Shown here: positions 1 to 7,695 of the stretch, piece after piece
How positions within the stretch are numbered: the stretch's first letter is position 1
Layout of the letters: each line of letters opens with the position of its first letter
DNA from: [Clostridium] viride DSM 6836
GTDB lineage: Bacteria > Bacillota > Clostridia > Oscillospirales > Oscillospiraceae
Length of the DNA stretch: 64,000 bases
Direction: 5' to 3'
Assembly (NCBI GenBank): GCA_000620945.1
Contig: KK211198.1
Coordinates: 248,001-312,000 of the forward strand
Program-made: the position numbers and the translations under genes
The notes under the pieces: model-generated
Seen by the model: only the letters and a program-made list of their open reading frames with translations
Told to the model about the DNA's origin: nothing
Databases searched by the model: none

Positions 1-180
1 CATCGCATCGTTTACCATACTCACTTGTGACTCTTCAACTTCACCCAAGAAATGAAGGGTGAGATGCAGATTTTCTGGACGCGAGAAATTGCCTCGGCCG
101 TACTCACGCAATCGGCCTTGCACCGTGAGCATGGATTTTTTCGTAGTTTCATCAAATTGAATGGCAAGGAACAATCGCAT
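1..180 (-). CDS. thpR: RNA 2',3'-cyclic phosphodiesterase (ThpR/LigT), N-terminal part
   Basis: The reading frame starts at ATG 180 behind a good AAGGAG site and runs off the window edge, giving the first 60 residues. The start MRLFLAIQFDE and the HLTLHFLGE segment (first HxT motif of the 2H phosphoesterase superfamily) match the N-terminus of LigT/ThpR proteins, which open 2',3'-cyclic phosphates on RNA. The second HxT motif would lie outside the window. It follows bcp at the end of a minus-strand run of genes. Confidence 0.8.
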   Translation of the reverse strand, partial: MRLFLAIQFDETTKKSMLTVQGRLREYGRGNFSRPENLHLTLHFLGEVEESQVSMVNDAM

Positions 181-230
181 GAAAGATCTCCTTCTCCGTT
201 TCATCCATACGTTCCGCGGTTTGGGTTCCG

Positions 231-689
231 TTACGCATTTAGATACGCCAGAATCTCTGCCGCATTGCTGTCAGGCTTAACCTTCGGCATCACCCGTTCA
301 ATCATACCGAACTCGTCTATGAGAAAGGTGCTTCGTACCACGCCCATGCTTACCTTGCCGTAGAGTTTTTTCTCCTGCCAAACCCCATAGGCTTGTATGG
401 CCTTCAATTCCGGATCGGACAGGAGAAGGAAGGGGAGATTGTGCTTTTCGGCAAACTTCTGGTGGGAGCTGATGCTGTCCTTGCTGATTCCAATCACAAC
501 AACATCCTTTCGTTTGAACTCTTCATAGGCACCCGCAAATGCGCATGCTTGCTTGGTGCAACCCGGGGTATTGTCCTTAGGATAAAAGTATAGTACGACT
601 TTCTTCCCGGCAAAATCACGGAGGGAAACGACCTTGCCGTCTTTGTCCGGCAAGCTAAAGTCCGGCGCTTTGCTTCCAATTTCCAACAT
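231..689 (-). CDS. bcp: Thiol peroxidase, Bcp/PrxQ-type peroxiredoxin
   Basis: This 152-residue protein is full length for the Bcp/PrxQ family, cytosolic peroxidases that reduce hydrogen and organic peroxides with electrons from thioredoxin. The thioredoxin-fold start (KAPDFSLPDKDG) is followed by the active-site stretch NTPGCTKQAC, with C44 the expected peroxidatic cysteine and C49 the resolving cysteine of the CxxxxC subtype. It begins two bases after the yaaA stop codon, so the two peroxide-stress genes are almost certainly co-transcribed and translationally coupled. Confidence 0.92.
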   Translation of the reverse strand: MLEIGSKAPDFSLPDKDGKVVSLRDFAGKKVVLYFYPKDNTPGCTKQACAFAGAYEEFKRKDVVVIGISKDSISSHQKFAEKHNLPFLLLSDPELKAIQAYGVWQEKKLYGKVSMGVVRSTFLIDEFGMIERVMPKVKPDSNAAEILAYLNA

Positions 690-691
690 GG

Positions 692-1441
692 TTAGGAGCC
701 TCCTTTGATAAATACGAAATGATATTCGGTGGAATCGGCGCTTGAAAACTGGTAGTCCAACTGAGAAAAGGATTTTATGTCCTCTGCACTATTCATCTGG
801 TTCTCTGCCAACCAACGAACCATCTGTCCTCTCGCCATCTTGCATATTGTACCCTTTTCTAGGATCTTTCCTTCCTTCCGCTCGCCAAAGGTGATGCTCA
901 AAAAGCGGACTTTGGGCGGTAGATGGCGCTGCACGGCCTTGCTATACTCCTTGGACGCAAGGTTTACAACAAAGTCCGTTTCTGCGGCGAGCTGATCGGC
1001 GAGCTTACTGCCCCAAAACTGATATAGGTCTTTGAACCCATCAACGGATAGCCGTGCCTGCATCTCTAGGCGGTATGGAATGACTCCATCAAATGGGCGC
1101 AGCAGTCCATAAAATCCAGATAGGATGCGCAGGTGCTCTTGGACATAGGAAAACTGCTTCTTCTCGAATACATTGGGCGCCATGTACTGATATTGAATCC
1201 CCTCATAGGCAAACACAGCCGGAGTCAAGCGCCGATGCAAATCCATGGTGCGGACTCGTTCCACATTGACCTTGGCGATTGCATCATTGCACTTCCAAAG
1301 CGCTTGCAGTTCTTGTTCCGTCAGGCTTTGCAGGGCAAGGCTTAGCCTTTCTGCTTCCTGCAAAAACTGCGGCAAGCTATTTGGCGCCAAGCTATCCAAA
1401 TCAAGCTTCATTTTCTTGGCTGGGGATAGGATGATTCGCAT
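692..1441 (-). CDS. yaaA: Peroxide stress protein YaaA (DUF328)
   Basis: The protein is 249 residues, the usual YaaA length, starting MRIILSPAKKM, the family signature. YaaA limits intracellular free iron and DNA damage under hydrogen peroxide stress in E. coli. The start at 1441 is chosen over an upstream in-frame ATG because AAAGGAGC lies at proper spacing before it and the MRIILSPAKKM signature must be the N-terminus. Its pairing with bcp supports an oxidative-stress role. Confidence 0.92.
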   Translation of the reverse strand: MRIILSPAKKMKLDLDSLAPNSLPQFLQEAERLSLALQSLTEQELQALWKCNDAIAKVNVERVRTMDLHRRLTPAVFAYEGIQYQYMAPNVFEKKQFSYVQEHLRILSGFYGLLRPFDGVIPYRLEMQARLSVDGFKDLYQFWGSKLADQLAAETDFVVNLASKEYSKAVQRHLPPKVRFLSITFGERKEGKILEKGTICKMARGQMVRWLAENQMNSAEDIKSFSQLDYQFSSADSTEYHFVFIKGGS

Positions 1442-1452
1442 AGAAGCTCCTT

Positions 1453-1785
1453 TCAAAAGCTGGTGCGGTAAAGTGGAATAACGTTAATGACCGGCTCCTC
1501 GTAAGGATGCACACGCTTTATGGCAGCAATGGTTTCTTCCACCCGTTCCCGCAGGCAAGTGACTTCCACCTTCAGTTCCGGTTCTTCACACAGCTGTCCC
1601 ACCTTACCCAGATAGGGCACACTGCCTTCTCTCGGTCGCCAAGAACCCATGACCCGACTGTAGGACAGGCATGCATCGTAGTTTCCGATGTGTCCTGCAT
1701 CTACCTCTAGCAGCGCATCCCGCAAGGGACCCAGGTGTGTTTCCGGAAGGAATATTTCCATCTTACAATATCGAAACTCGTCCAT
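1453..1785 (-). CDS. Small NIF3/YqfO-like (CutA-fold) protein
   Basis: The 110-residue product begins MDEFRYCKMEIFLPE after GAAGGAG; an upstream in-frame extension has no ribosome site. The fold segments (HIGNYDACLSYS, GSWRPREGS, KVEVTCLRERVEETIAAIKRVHPYEEPVINVIPL) correspond to the CutA-like insert domain of YqfO/NIF3 proteins, here as a stand-alone protein. The HPYEEP motif is characteristic of that domain. The biochemical role is not established; a metal or small-molecule sensor role is a guess. It sits between the phosphodiesterase pseudogene and yaaA in one minus-strand operon. Confidence 0.75.
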   Translation of the reverse strand: MDEFRYCKMEIFLPETHLGPLRDALLEVDAGHIGNYDACLSYSRVMGSWRPREGSVPYLGKVGQLCEEPELKVEVTCLRERVEETIAAIKRVHPYEEPVINVIPLYRTSF

Positions 1786-1799
1786 TCTTGCTCCTTCCT

Positions 1800-2257
1800 T
1801 CATCCTTCCTGCGGAATCACGATTTTTTCTACCTGATAACGAGACTTGTCCACCATCATGCGGCACAAGGTAATGTCCAGGTCAAAACGACGCTTTCCAC
1901 AGCTACCAGGGTTGAGCCACAATACCCCGTCACGAGTTTCCTGCTTATATTGATGGGAATGACCATAAACCACCACATCAATGCCGGTCAGATCCTTCGG
2001 AATATCCTTTTTTTGATGCACGATGAAAAACCGTACATCTTCAATGGTGATGGTCAAGCTGTGTGAAAGACCCTCTGCCCACTCTTTGTCATTGTTCCCA
2101 CGCACCAAAAAGACCTCTCCCTGTGCCCGTAAAGCTTCTACGATGGCAGGTGTATTGAGATCTCCCGCGTGGATGATGCAGTCTGCTTCGGCTAGTTCCC
2201 TGTTCCCTGCTCTCGGAGCAGCCCATGGGTATCAGAAAGGATGGCGATGCGTGTCAT
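1800..2257 (-). pseudogene. YfcE/MJ0936-type metallophosphoesterase, frameshifted
   Basis: From ATG 2257 (site GAGGT upstream) the frame reads MTRIAILSDTHGLLREQ and hits TAG at about 2193. From about 2200 a second frame reads ELAEADCIIHAGDLNTPAIVEAL, then VRGNND, VVYGHSHQ and NPGSCGKRR to the stop at 1800. Together these hold all the metal-binding motifs of the family (SDTHG, GD, GNND, GHSH), in order and at family spacing if one base is restored near 2195. So a single-base loss inactivates the gene, or the base is a sequencing error. Intact homologues are Mn-dependent phosphodiesterases. Confidence 0.8.
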
Positions 2258-2323
2258 AGGGTGACCTCATTTCTTGTGGCGTTCATTACACGGTTTTTCC
2301 ATGTTTTAGCTCAGATTATCCAT

Positions 2324-2353
2324 AGTATAGCTCTTCTTTGCGAGAAAAGTCAA
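2324..2353 (-). promoter_or_regulatory. Sigma-A type promoter for the phosphodiesterase-yaaA-bcp-thpR run
   Basis: On the minus strand TTGACT (2348-2353) and TATACT (2324-2329) are separated by 18 bases and lie 67 bases before the ATG at 2257. It is the only good promoter visible upstream of the closely packed genes from 2257 down to the window start, so it probably drives all of them. Confidence 0.6.
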
Positions 2354-2595
2354 CGTTTACTCCGCCTTTCCAGGAAGTCAAGACTGGCAAGCTTTCTCTT
2401 CACGAAGAAGCTACGTCCAGGAACCATCCTGTTCCGCGAAAAAGACCTCCAAAACACCGAAGTGCTCAGAAGTCTTTTGCGATCATCTTGTTCGATTTAT
2501 GATCTAGGTTCGGTCTGCTGTGCACAGATCCCATGCTTTCATTCCTACTGAAAAGAACCGGAACCTGTTTCCTCGGTTTCTGTCCTTATGACCCT
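2354..2595. other. Intergenic stretch, nothing recognised
   Basis: There is no convincing open frame with a ribosome site on either strand, no tRNA-like fold and no clear terminator. It separates the DUF3788 gene from the next promoter. Confidence 0.5.
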
Positions 2596-3033
2596 TCATT
2601 CAGGATTCCTCTTTTTCTTAACTCGCAAGGCAATGAGTGCCTTCACATCCTCAAGAATGTCGGAAGAGCTTACCTCAATCATCAGCCAGCGTCCACCTTG
2701 GAAGGGTTTCGTGTTCCAATACAGAGTTTGAAGATACTCCGTGCAGGTGCCAAGAAGCACCTCCGCCTCCATCGCTTCTTTGCTGCCGATGGAAAGCAAG
2801 CAGGTATAGAAACCTTGGGCAGGATACAGTGTGCAAAGGGCCCGTCCACTCTTTTTGTACTTTAGATTCCAGCCTGGGGCACCTGAGCAGATACTGTGCT
2901 CCACCTTTGGCATAACATGGTACGTGTCCTCCATGTACTGACAGAGTTCCTCCCACAATGGGTTTTCTATGTACTTTGACACGGATTCCAAGTCCGGCGG
3001 ACAGCCTTTCGGGTATCGATCGTTCCAATTCAT
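2596..3033 (-). CDS. DUF3788 family protein
   Basis: The 145-residue protein has the DUF3788 layout: N-terminal PLWEELCQYMED, a central CSGAPGWNLKYKKSGRALCTLYP strand region and GGRWLMIEVSSSDILEDVKALIALRVKKK at the end. Members are small cytosolic proteins of Firmicutes and Bacteroidetes without a proven function, related in fold to YdhG/DUF1801 proteins, one of which is encoded at 4921-5328. The start at 3033 is the first ATG; the ribosome site (GAAG) is weak. Confidence 0.75.
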   Translation of the reverse strand: MNWNDRYPKGCPPDLESVSKYIENPLWEELCQYMEDTYHVMPKVEHSICSGAPGWNLKYKKSGRALCTLYPAQGFYTCLLSIGSKEAMEAEVLLGTCTEYLQTLYWNTKPFQGGRWLMIEVSSSDILEDVKALIALRVKKKRNPE

Positions 3034-3082
3034 CCGTTAGCACTTCCCTTCCCATATGTGATCCGGCAGGCGATTCTTTTGA

Positions 3083-3367
3083 TTACCGATCTTTTTGGGG
3101 ATTCCAGCGCTTTAGATGGGGGAAATAGGATTGCATCATCTGACGGGCCGCGTCCACGGTCATCCCAGGGTTTTGCTCTACCATGTGTGGAATACAGATT
3201 GCCATCATTTCCTCCATAGTGACGTCATAGAGAAAGGCTCCATTCCCATAGCAATATTTGCAGTAATCGGAATTCGTAGTTCCATCGGCCTCTATGCCGT
3301 ACATCTCGTCACTCTGGCCCATGGGCATGCCACAGCTCTGGCAAAATCTTTGTGTTTCCAAATTCAT
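3083..3367 (-). CDS. Putative zinc-ribbon protein
   Basis: The 94-residue product starts MNLETQRFCQSCGMPMG after GGAGGT; longer in-frame starts lack a site. Two CxxC pairs (FCQSCG and YCKYCYG, about 26 residues apart) form a treble-clef or ribbon zinc site, as in the 'putative zinc ribbon' family (PF12674). The C-terminal half (MTVDAARQMMQSYFPHLKRW) is helical. Its position after a WYL regulator suggests it is in that regulon. Exact role unknown. Confidence 0.75.
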   Translation of the reverse strand: MNLETQRFCQSCGMPMGQSDEMYGIEADGTTNSDYCKYCYGNGAFLYDVTMEEMMAICIPHMVEQNPGMTVDAARQMMQSYFPHLKRWNPQKDR

Positions 3368-3426
3368 TTCGTACCTCCTTCTTGTTGGTATCTTTATTCT
3401 AGCAGAGAAAAGCTGACAACTGTCTG

Positions 3427-4332
3427 TCAGGGTTTGTGGTGCTCTGCAATCTTTTTTGCATATTCCCACACCTTTAGACGTAAGTCAGCCGGTTCAAGAA
3501 TCTCAACATCCGTACCGAAGGAAACGAGATACCATAGCACCCAAGTATTGAGCGGAACATCTAGTTCAACGAGAAATCCTCCATCCGTCTGAGGGGTAAT
3601 GCTGCTTCGCTCAAACTCGTCATAGACACGGAAGGCGAGCTGCTGGGCGATCCTCAGTTTCAAGTGCACCGTAAAAATGGGCGGAATTGGCCCCTCCACA
3701 GGCGGAATGTCCTCCTCATAGTCCTCCGAAAAGCGCTCCTCCGTGGTCAGAAATTCTATGATGCGCCCCAGTTTAAATAGGCGAAAATCCATGGCACGCA
3801 AGCAAAAGGCTTGCAAATACCAGGCCTTGTCCTTATAGATCAGCTTTAGAGGATGAATCTTACGCTGGCTGATTTCACCGGATGTACTGCAGTAAGTAAG
3901 GATTCCTACTGTTTGGCCTAGAATTGCGGTTTTAAGGCTTTCGAATCGCACAGGATCCGTCTGAGCCATGCCCCAACGTGAAAAATCGACCTCAATCCAA
4001 TTGCGTGGTGCTTTTTGAAAGGCGTTTCCCATCTTCTGAAGCAGGGGTTCTACCTTTTGATCCACCGCTTTTAGGCTTTGTATGGCAAAGAGCAGCTGAT
4101 GCTGTTCCTCGTCCGAGAGCAGGGTTTTATCAAAGGTATAGCCAGGCTGTATCGAAATGCCACCACCCTTCCCAGGCAAGGCAAAAATGGGAACGCCCGC
4201 CATGGATAAGCTTTCGACGTCCCGATATACCGTCCGCACCGAAACCTCTAACGCACGCGAGAGGTCTGATGCAGTCATACTTTGATGCTCCAGTAGTAGA
4301 TAAAGAAGCTGAAACAGACGGTCATGTTTCAT
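3427..4332 (-). CDS. WYL-domain transcriptional regulator (YafY/DeoR-like)
   Basis: The 301-residue protein has an N-terminal winged HTH (residues about 1-60, LLLEHQSMTASDLSRALEVSVRTVYRDVESL), then the WYL domain (about 140-210, including KDKAWYLQAFCLRAMDFRLFKLGRI) and a C-terminal WCX-type region. WYL regulators bind small ligands or nucleic acids through the WYL fold. The start follows GGGGAGGGG at good spacing. The next gene, the zinc-ribbon protein, starts 60 bases after its stop. Confidence 0.88.
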   Translation of the reverse strand: MKHDRLFQLLYLLLEHQSMTASDLSRALEVSVRTVYRDVESLSMAGVPIFALPGKGGGISIQPGYTFDKTLLSDEEQHQLLFAIQSLKAVDQKVEPLLQKMGNAFQKAPRNWIEVDFSRWGMAQTDPVRFESLKTAILGQTVGILTYCSTSGEISQRKIHPLKLIYKDKAWYLQAFCLRAMDFRLFKLGRIIEFLTTEERFSEDYEEDIPPVEGPIPPIFTVHLKLRIAQQLAFRVYDEFERSSITPQTDGGFLVELDVPLNTWVLWYLVSFGTDVEILEPADLRLKVWEYAKKIAEHHKP

Positions 4333-4374
4333 TGAACCCCTCCCCGCAATGCAAGTTTTGTTCCGGATACCACA

Positions 4375-4398
4375 AAACCCTGACTGAACTGTCAGGGT
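4375..4398 (-). terminator. Rho-independent terminator after the deformylase-like gene
   Basis: The inverted repeat AACCCTGAC/GTCAGGGTT with a six-base loop is followed on the minus strand by TTTT. It lies between the deformylase-like gene and the WYL gene, 43 bases before the WYL start, so an operator role is also possible. Confidence 0.55.
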
Positions 4399-4417
4399 TA
4401 GACTGTTGATCCCCTTG

Positions 4418-4828
4418 TTAGATAATTACGCCCTTGCAGTGGTCAATCTCATGCTGAATGATCTGCGCCGTCCAACCTTGAAAAGTCTTTAAACGCACTT
4501 GAAAATTGCTGTTCTGATACCGCACCTTGATGGAGTGGTATCGTTTGGTCTTTCTTCTTCCGGTCAAGGATAAGCAGCCTTCCTCTGCTATGTAGGGCCC
4601 ACTGTACTTTATGATTTCAGGATTAAAGAGAACCAAAACTGTCCCCTCGTCGTTCACCACGATGACTTGTTTCGAAACTCCAATCATATTGGCTGCCAGT
4701 CCCACACAATGATCACTGTGGGCAGCAAGGGTGTCCTGCAAATCTTGCGCTATGGACAAATCTTCTGGGGTAGCGAGCTCTGAAGGAAGGCGCAAAAAAT
4801 CCTCATCCTTTATAATCGCTTGTATCAT
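4418..4828 (-). CDS. Peptide deformylase-like protein
   Basis: The 136-residue protein has the three deformylase motifs: VGLAANMIG (residues 42-50), EEGCLSL and QHEIDHCKGVII (HEIDH at 126-130). The metal ligands Cys and two His and the catalytic Glu are present, but the motif-1 glutamine (normally GLAANQ) is methionine. The protein is shorter than a typical Def (150-190). Such short Met-substituted forms are common as second copies in Firmicutes. It may remove formyl groups from N-terminal methionine or act on another substrate. No fmt gene is adjacent, which argues against the housekeeping copy. Confidence 0.8.
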   Translation of the reverse strand: MIQAIIKDEDFLRLPSELATPEDLSIAQDLQDTLAAHSDHCVGLAANMIGVSKQVIVVNDEGTVLVLFNPEIIKYSGPYIAEEGCLSLTGRRKTKRYHSIKVRYQNSNFQVRLKTFQGWTAQIIQHEIDHCKGVII

Positions 4829-4920
4829 CGTTTCACCTTTTTCTTTCTCTCATCGGCATGTCTCATCCTGGTCGAGGGCGTTCCCACTTCCTAGGAGGGA
4901 GCACTTGGGCAATGTCCGCT

Positions 4921-5328
4921 TCACTTCGCATTTTCCTGCCCGCACCAGCGTGCAATTTCTGCAATCAACTCCAAGGGGAGTGGCTGGTGGTTTGGAAAAC
5001 GAATCGTTCCCTTGCTGGTAGGATACTCCGTGAGCTGATCCGCAAATACCGTCGTTGCTTTTCCACCGGGGTACAGTCCAATGTGATGTTTGGACGCGGC
5101 GAAGTGGATGAGATTGCGCCCCTTCCAGAAGGTAGGCATCTGCCATGAGATTTTCTCCGTTGCGTCCGGTAACACTGCTTTGATGGCAGCATAAACCTGT
5201 CTCAGGCGCAACTGAACTTCTTCGCTTTGCTCTGCAATATAATCCTCAATCGTGTTTGGAGACTCCCCACAGAAATGGTGTTGCCCCATGTTTTGAAAGG
5301 CACGCCCGCACTTTGGACACTTCCACAT
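4921..5328 (-). CDS. DUF1801 (YdhG-like) protein with N-terminal zinc finger
   Basis: Of 135 residues, positions 4-20 hold a CPKCGRAF...HHFC zinc-finger-like segment. It is followed by a DUF1801 domain (IEDYIAEQSEEVQLRLRQVYAAIKAVLPDATEKISWQMPTF, HFAASKHHIGLYPG, GTIRFPNHQPLPLELI). DUF1801 proteins include the Bacillus iron chaperone frataxin-like YdhG. The start codon at 5328 coincides with the zinc finger start. Function by homology only. Confidence 0.8.
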   Translation of the reverse strand: MWKCPKCGRAFQNMGQHHFCGESPNTIEDYIAEQSEEVQLRLRQVYAAIKAVLPDATEKISWQMPTFWKGRNLIHFAASKHHIGLYPGGKATTVFADQLTEYPTSKGTIRFPNHQPLPLELIAEIARWCGQENAK

Positions 5329-5392
5329 AACTTGTCCCCTCCCATATCGCTTTTGTTTTCACTGGTATCAATGCCACGTAGTATCAGCTTAC

Positions 5393-6124
5393 TTAAGAAC
5401 TTTGAATCATGGACTCCAACTTGCCACCATTGCCCCATGCAAATTTACCACTAAACCCCAATTCAAAATGCAGCTTGCAGATGCCCAAATCCACCAAATC
5501 CATGGGGTAGTCGTCGGGAACGTGGGCACTGATTTGTCCATCTTTCCGGATAAAGCTCACTTTTTGAAGGTTGCGGGCTGTGGGAGCGCGCTGAACCAGT
5601 TCCATAGCACGGCGCAAGTGCTCACCAATCGGCTCGTCGGTTTGCAGAAGTTGATCGATGGGTTTGCTCTTACGATGAATCGCACCACGAATCATTCGCT
5701 CCTTTAACGTCGCTTCGGTACGCACCTTGCCCACCGGCACCACGCAAACCAACTCCTCCCCTTCTGGCACAGACAGGAGTGTTCGGTCAAAGGTTCCTCC
5801 CACCCAGCAAGTTCCAAGCCCAAGGGCCGTGGCCTCCAGGACTAAAATCTCACCAAAGTAACCAATCTTTTCCCTCAAATGGGGTAGCTTACGATCGCCC
5901 TTTAGGACGAGCAGGGCTCGCACACCGTGGAACATGCCATAACTTTTTCCACCTGCCATGGCCGCTGCACCGTCAGGCAACCAGGTGACGTGCAAGCCAC
6001 TTTCGGCATTGACCTCAGCAATCTTATGTTGCAGCAGTTCCAGCTTTTGAGGCTCAATTTCCATATCTAAAAAGGAACGGCGGGAAATGCGTGCCGCCAT
6101 CGCGTCTTGGTAGTTTTCGTTCAT
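5393..6124 (-). CDS. Nitroreductase-family protein
   Basis: The 243-residue protein resembles the TM1586-like nitroreductase group. It has an N-terminal SRRSFLDMEI FMN-phosphate-binding segment, YGMFHGVRALLVLKG, EILVLEATALGLGTCWVGGTFDR (the conserved GLGTCW region) and a C-terminal MDLVDLGICKLHFELG. These FMN flavoproteins reduce quinones or nitro compounds with NAD(P)H. It is the last chromosomal gene before the tRNA-Ser scar and has its own promoter. Confidence 0.85.
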   Translation of the reverse strand: MNENYQDAMAARISRRSFLDMEIEPQKLELLQHKIAEVNAESGLHVTWLPDGAAAMAGGKSYGMFHGVRALLVLKGDRKLPHLREKIGYFGEILVLEATALGLGTCWVGGTFDRTLLSVPEGEELVCVVPVGKVRTEATLKERMIRGAIHRKSKPIDQLLQTDEPIGEHLRRAMELVQRAPTARNLQKVSFIRKDGQISAHVPDDYPMDLVDLGICKLHFELGFSGKFAWGNGGKLESMIQSS

Positions 6125-6187
6125 AAATCTGACCTCATTTCATGGCAAGGTTTTTGTACATATATCTTTTTGCGGCGTATCTTTCCT

Positions 6188-6212
6188 GCACTTTGCTCAG
6201 AGAACAAAGTGC
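6188..6212. repeat. Inverted repeat in the nitroreductase 5' leader
   Basis: GCACTTTG (6188-6195) pairs with CAAAGTGC (6205-6212) around a nine-base loop. It lies between the promoter at 6230 and the start codon and would form a hairpin in the leader RNA or serve as an operator. Confidence 0.5.
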
Positions 6213-6229
6213 AACGAACTCCATCTAAT

Positions 6230-6235
6230 ATTATA
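6230..6235 (-). promoter_or_regulatory. Extended -10 element for the nitroreductase gene
   Basis: On the minus strand the sequence reads TGCTATAAT, an extended -10, 106 bases before the start codon. No convincing -35 is seen, which is usual for extended -10 promoters. Confidence 0.5.
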
Positions 6236-6365
6236 GCAGGATTCCTTCGTTTTCCTACTATCATTTTATAAAAAATCGCTTTTGAATATTACGATTACAC
6301 CGGCAGCAAGGACAGCATAGGGCTCTGCCCTACCCTCTTGTCTAATCGGTGAAAAAGGCAAAGGA

Positions 6366-6396
6366 AAACCCGCACAGAGTTTCTGTGCGGGTTTTT
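6366..6396. terminator. Bidirectional terminator after tRNA-Ser
   Basis: CCCGCACAGA and TCTGTGCGGG form a 10-bp stem with a tiny loop, flanked by AAAA and TTTT runs, so it works on both strands. It abuts the CCA end of the tRNA-Ser fragment and is the tRNA's native terminator. Confidence 0.85.
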
Positions 6397-6442
6397 GGCG
6401 GAGAGGGCGGGATTCGAACCCGCGTGGGATTGCTCCCAAACT
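6396..6442 (-). tRNA. tRNA-Ser 3' fragment: attachment site scar of the ICE
   Basis: On the minus strand the sequence has the long variable arm (TGGGA/TCCCA), the T arm (GCGGGTTCGAATCCCGC) and the acceptor end CCTCTCCGCCA of a class II tRNA-Ser. The anticodon stem, D arm and 5' acceptor strand are missing; upstream sequence bears no tRNA similarity. This is the pattern left when a tyrosine integrase inserts an element at the 3' end of a tRNA gene. An intact tRNA-Ser, rebuilt with element DNA, should lie at the far end of the element outside the window. Confidence 0.8.
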
Positions 6443-6781
6443 GATTTCGAGTTATTTGAGGGCAAGTTCCGATGAGATTATCAAGGTGACTTTGAGACAC
6501 CTTGAAATCCAGCAAACCCGCATGAATCAAGGCTTTTCGGGCGAAAACCATGAAGTTGCCACGCTTCGGCTCAACCCCCGAATTTTACGGTTTTCAGAGC
6601 AAAGTGTAGAAAAAGCGTAGAAAAACAACCAGCGAAATAACCTTAAGATACTTTAGTTTCCTGGCATTTATAAAAACATAAACCACAGCGAACCCTACCA
6701 TTGACATTGATTAAAACTGAATAACGCAAAACAGACAGAGCTGATATCTGTCTGCACCATCAATGCATTGGAGGGATGGAC

Positions 6782-7372
6782 ATGGCAACTGACTACTCTC
6801 ACCTTCTGGCTGAATACCCGGAAAAGATATGTCACGACCAATTTTACAGAATTTGCAGAATAAGCAAACGAAAAGCCACATGGCTTTTAGAGAACGGGTA
6901 TATCCCCTGCGAGGATACAGGGAAAAAGACCCGTAGGTTCAAAATCCGGATAACGGATGTGGTAGAATACCTTACCCGCTTAGAAGATTCTCCGGAGTCC
7001 CTGCTGACACCTCCCGGAATTTTTTCAAGCGGAATAAAATATAGACCCAAGCGTCGGGCAGAGGTTCAAATAGATGCGGGTAAATTCATGGAGATGCTAA
7101 AGAAAAAGTGGAGCAGCTTTCCGGATGCCCTTACCGTGGGCGATGTCATAAAAATGACGGGCTACAGCCAAACCGCAGTATCACAATGGATATCCAAAGA
7201 GAAATTATTCGGAGTGTGGTACTACAACAAATACTTGATACCAAAGGACTGCCTGATAGAATACATGGCAACCAAAGCTCACCGCATCACTCAGAAATCA
7301 AAGAAGCATATGGACTTGATACAACAGTACCAAGTTGGACAGACACCGACTGAATGTCGAAAAACCTCATAA
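6782..7372 (+). CDS. HTH protein of the element (excisionase-like)
   Basis: The 196-residue protein contains two small HTH units. One is at about residues 15-60 (FYRICRISKRKATWLLENGYIP...RRFKIRITDVVEYL, like MerR/excisionase HTH_17). A second is at about 110-165 (LTVGDVIKMTGYSQTAVSQWISKEKLFGVWYYNKYLIPKDCLIEYM). Two tandem winged HTH modules suit an excisionase or regulator. Start 6782 is preferred because GGAGGG lies six bases before it; ATG 6776 directly abuts that site. It is the first gene of the element next to the att scar. Confidence 0.7.
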   Translation: MATDYSHLLAEYPEKICHDQFYRICRISKRKATWLLENGYIPCEDTGKKTRRFKIRITDVVEYLTRLEDSPESLLTPPGIFSSGIKYRPKRRAEVQIDAGKFMEMLKKKWSSFPDALTVGDVIKMTGYSQTAVSQWISKEKLFGVWYYNKYLIPKDCLIEYMATKAHRITQKSKKHMDLIQQYQVGQTPTECRKTS

Positions 7373-7390
7373 TCAATTATCCAGTTAAAG

Positions 7391-7439
7391 AGCCGGAGAA
7401 TCGGAGTGCAGAATGCGCTTCAATTCCCCGGCTTTTTTT
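7391..7439 (+). terminator. Rho-independent terminator
   Basis: AGCCGGAGAAT (7391-7401) pairs with ATTCCCCGGCT (7423-7433) with one mismatch, followed by seven T. It ends the transcript of the HTH gene. Confidence 0.8.
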
Positions 7440-7461
7440 GTTTTTCAGAAGGGAGGAAATC

Positions 7462-7695
7462 ATGTTAGTGCATTACAAGAAAAATAAAAAACCAGCTTGT
7501 TATGATTCGGATTCCATCATAACAACAGGCAGAATACCGCCTGACGAGCGGCCCCACGGCCCGTTCAAGAGCTGTGGCAACTGCCCATATCCCTCGCATG
7601 GATTTATCTGTTACGGCTCCGAGGGTGACTGCCTAAGAACAGATATGCAGAGGATTCACAGTAGAAATAAGCAGAAAAAGGAGGAACTCACATGA
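7462..7695 (+). CDS. Small cysteine-containing ICE protein of unknown function
   Basis: The 77-residue protein starts MLVHYKKNKKPACYD after GGGAGGAAA; an upstream in-frame extension runs through the terminator and is rejected. It has five cysteines, with the pattern CGNCPYPSHGFICYGSEGDC suggesting a small zinc-binding knuckle, and a lysine-rich end. Its stop overlaps the start of the DUF4314 gene, so it is the first gene of that operon. Confidence 0.6.
   Translation: MLVHYKKNKKPACYDSDSIITTGRIPPDERPHGPFKSCGNCPYPSHGFICYGSEGDCLRTDMQRIHSRNKQKKEELT

Noticed and set aside
52-363. Plus-strand ORF opposite ThpR and Bcp
   Set aside because: No ribosome site, and it lies antisense to clear protein families.
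3409-4398. TGAC...GTCA dyads as shared WYL operators
   Set aside because: The copy at 3409 includes the stop codon of the WYL gene and the copy at 4375 looks like a terminator with a T-run, so the match may be coincidental.
6342-6551. 69-codon minus-strand ORF across the tRNA scar
   Set aside because: It reads through the T arm and the terminator; a typical false ORF over a tRNA end.
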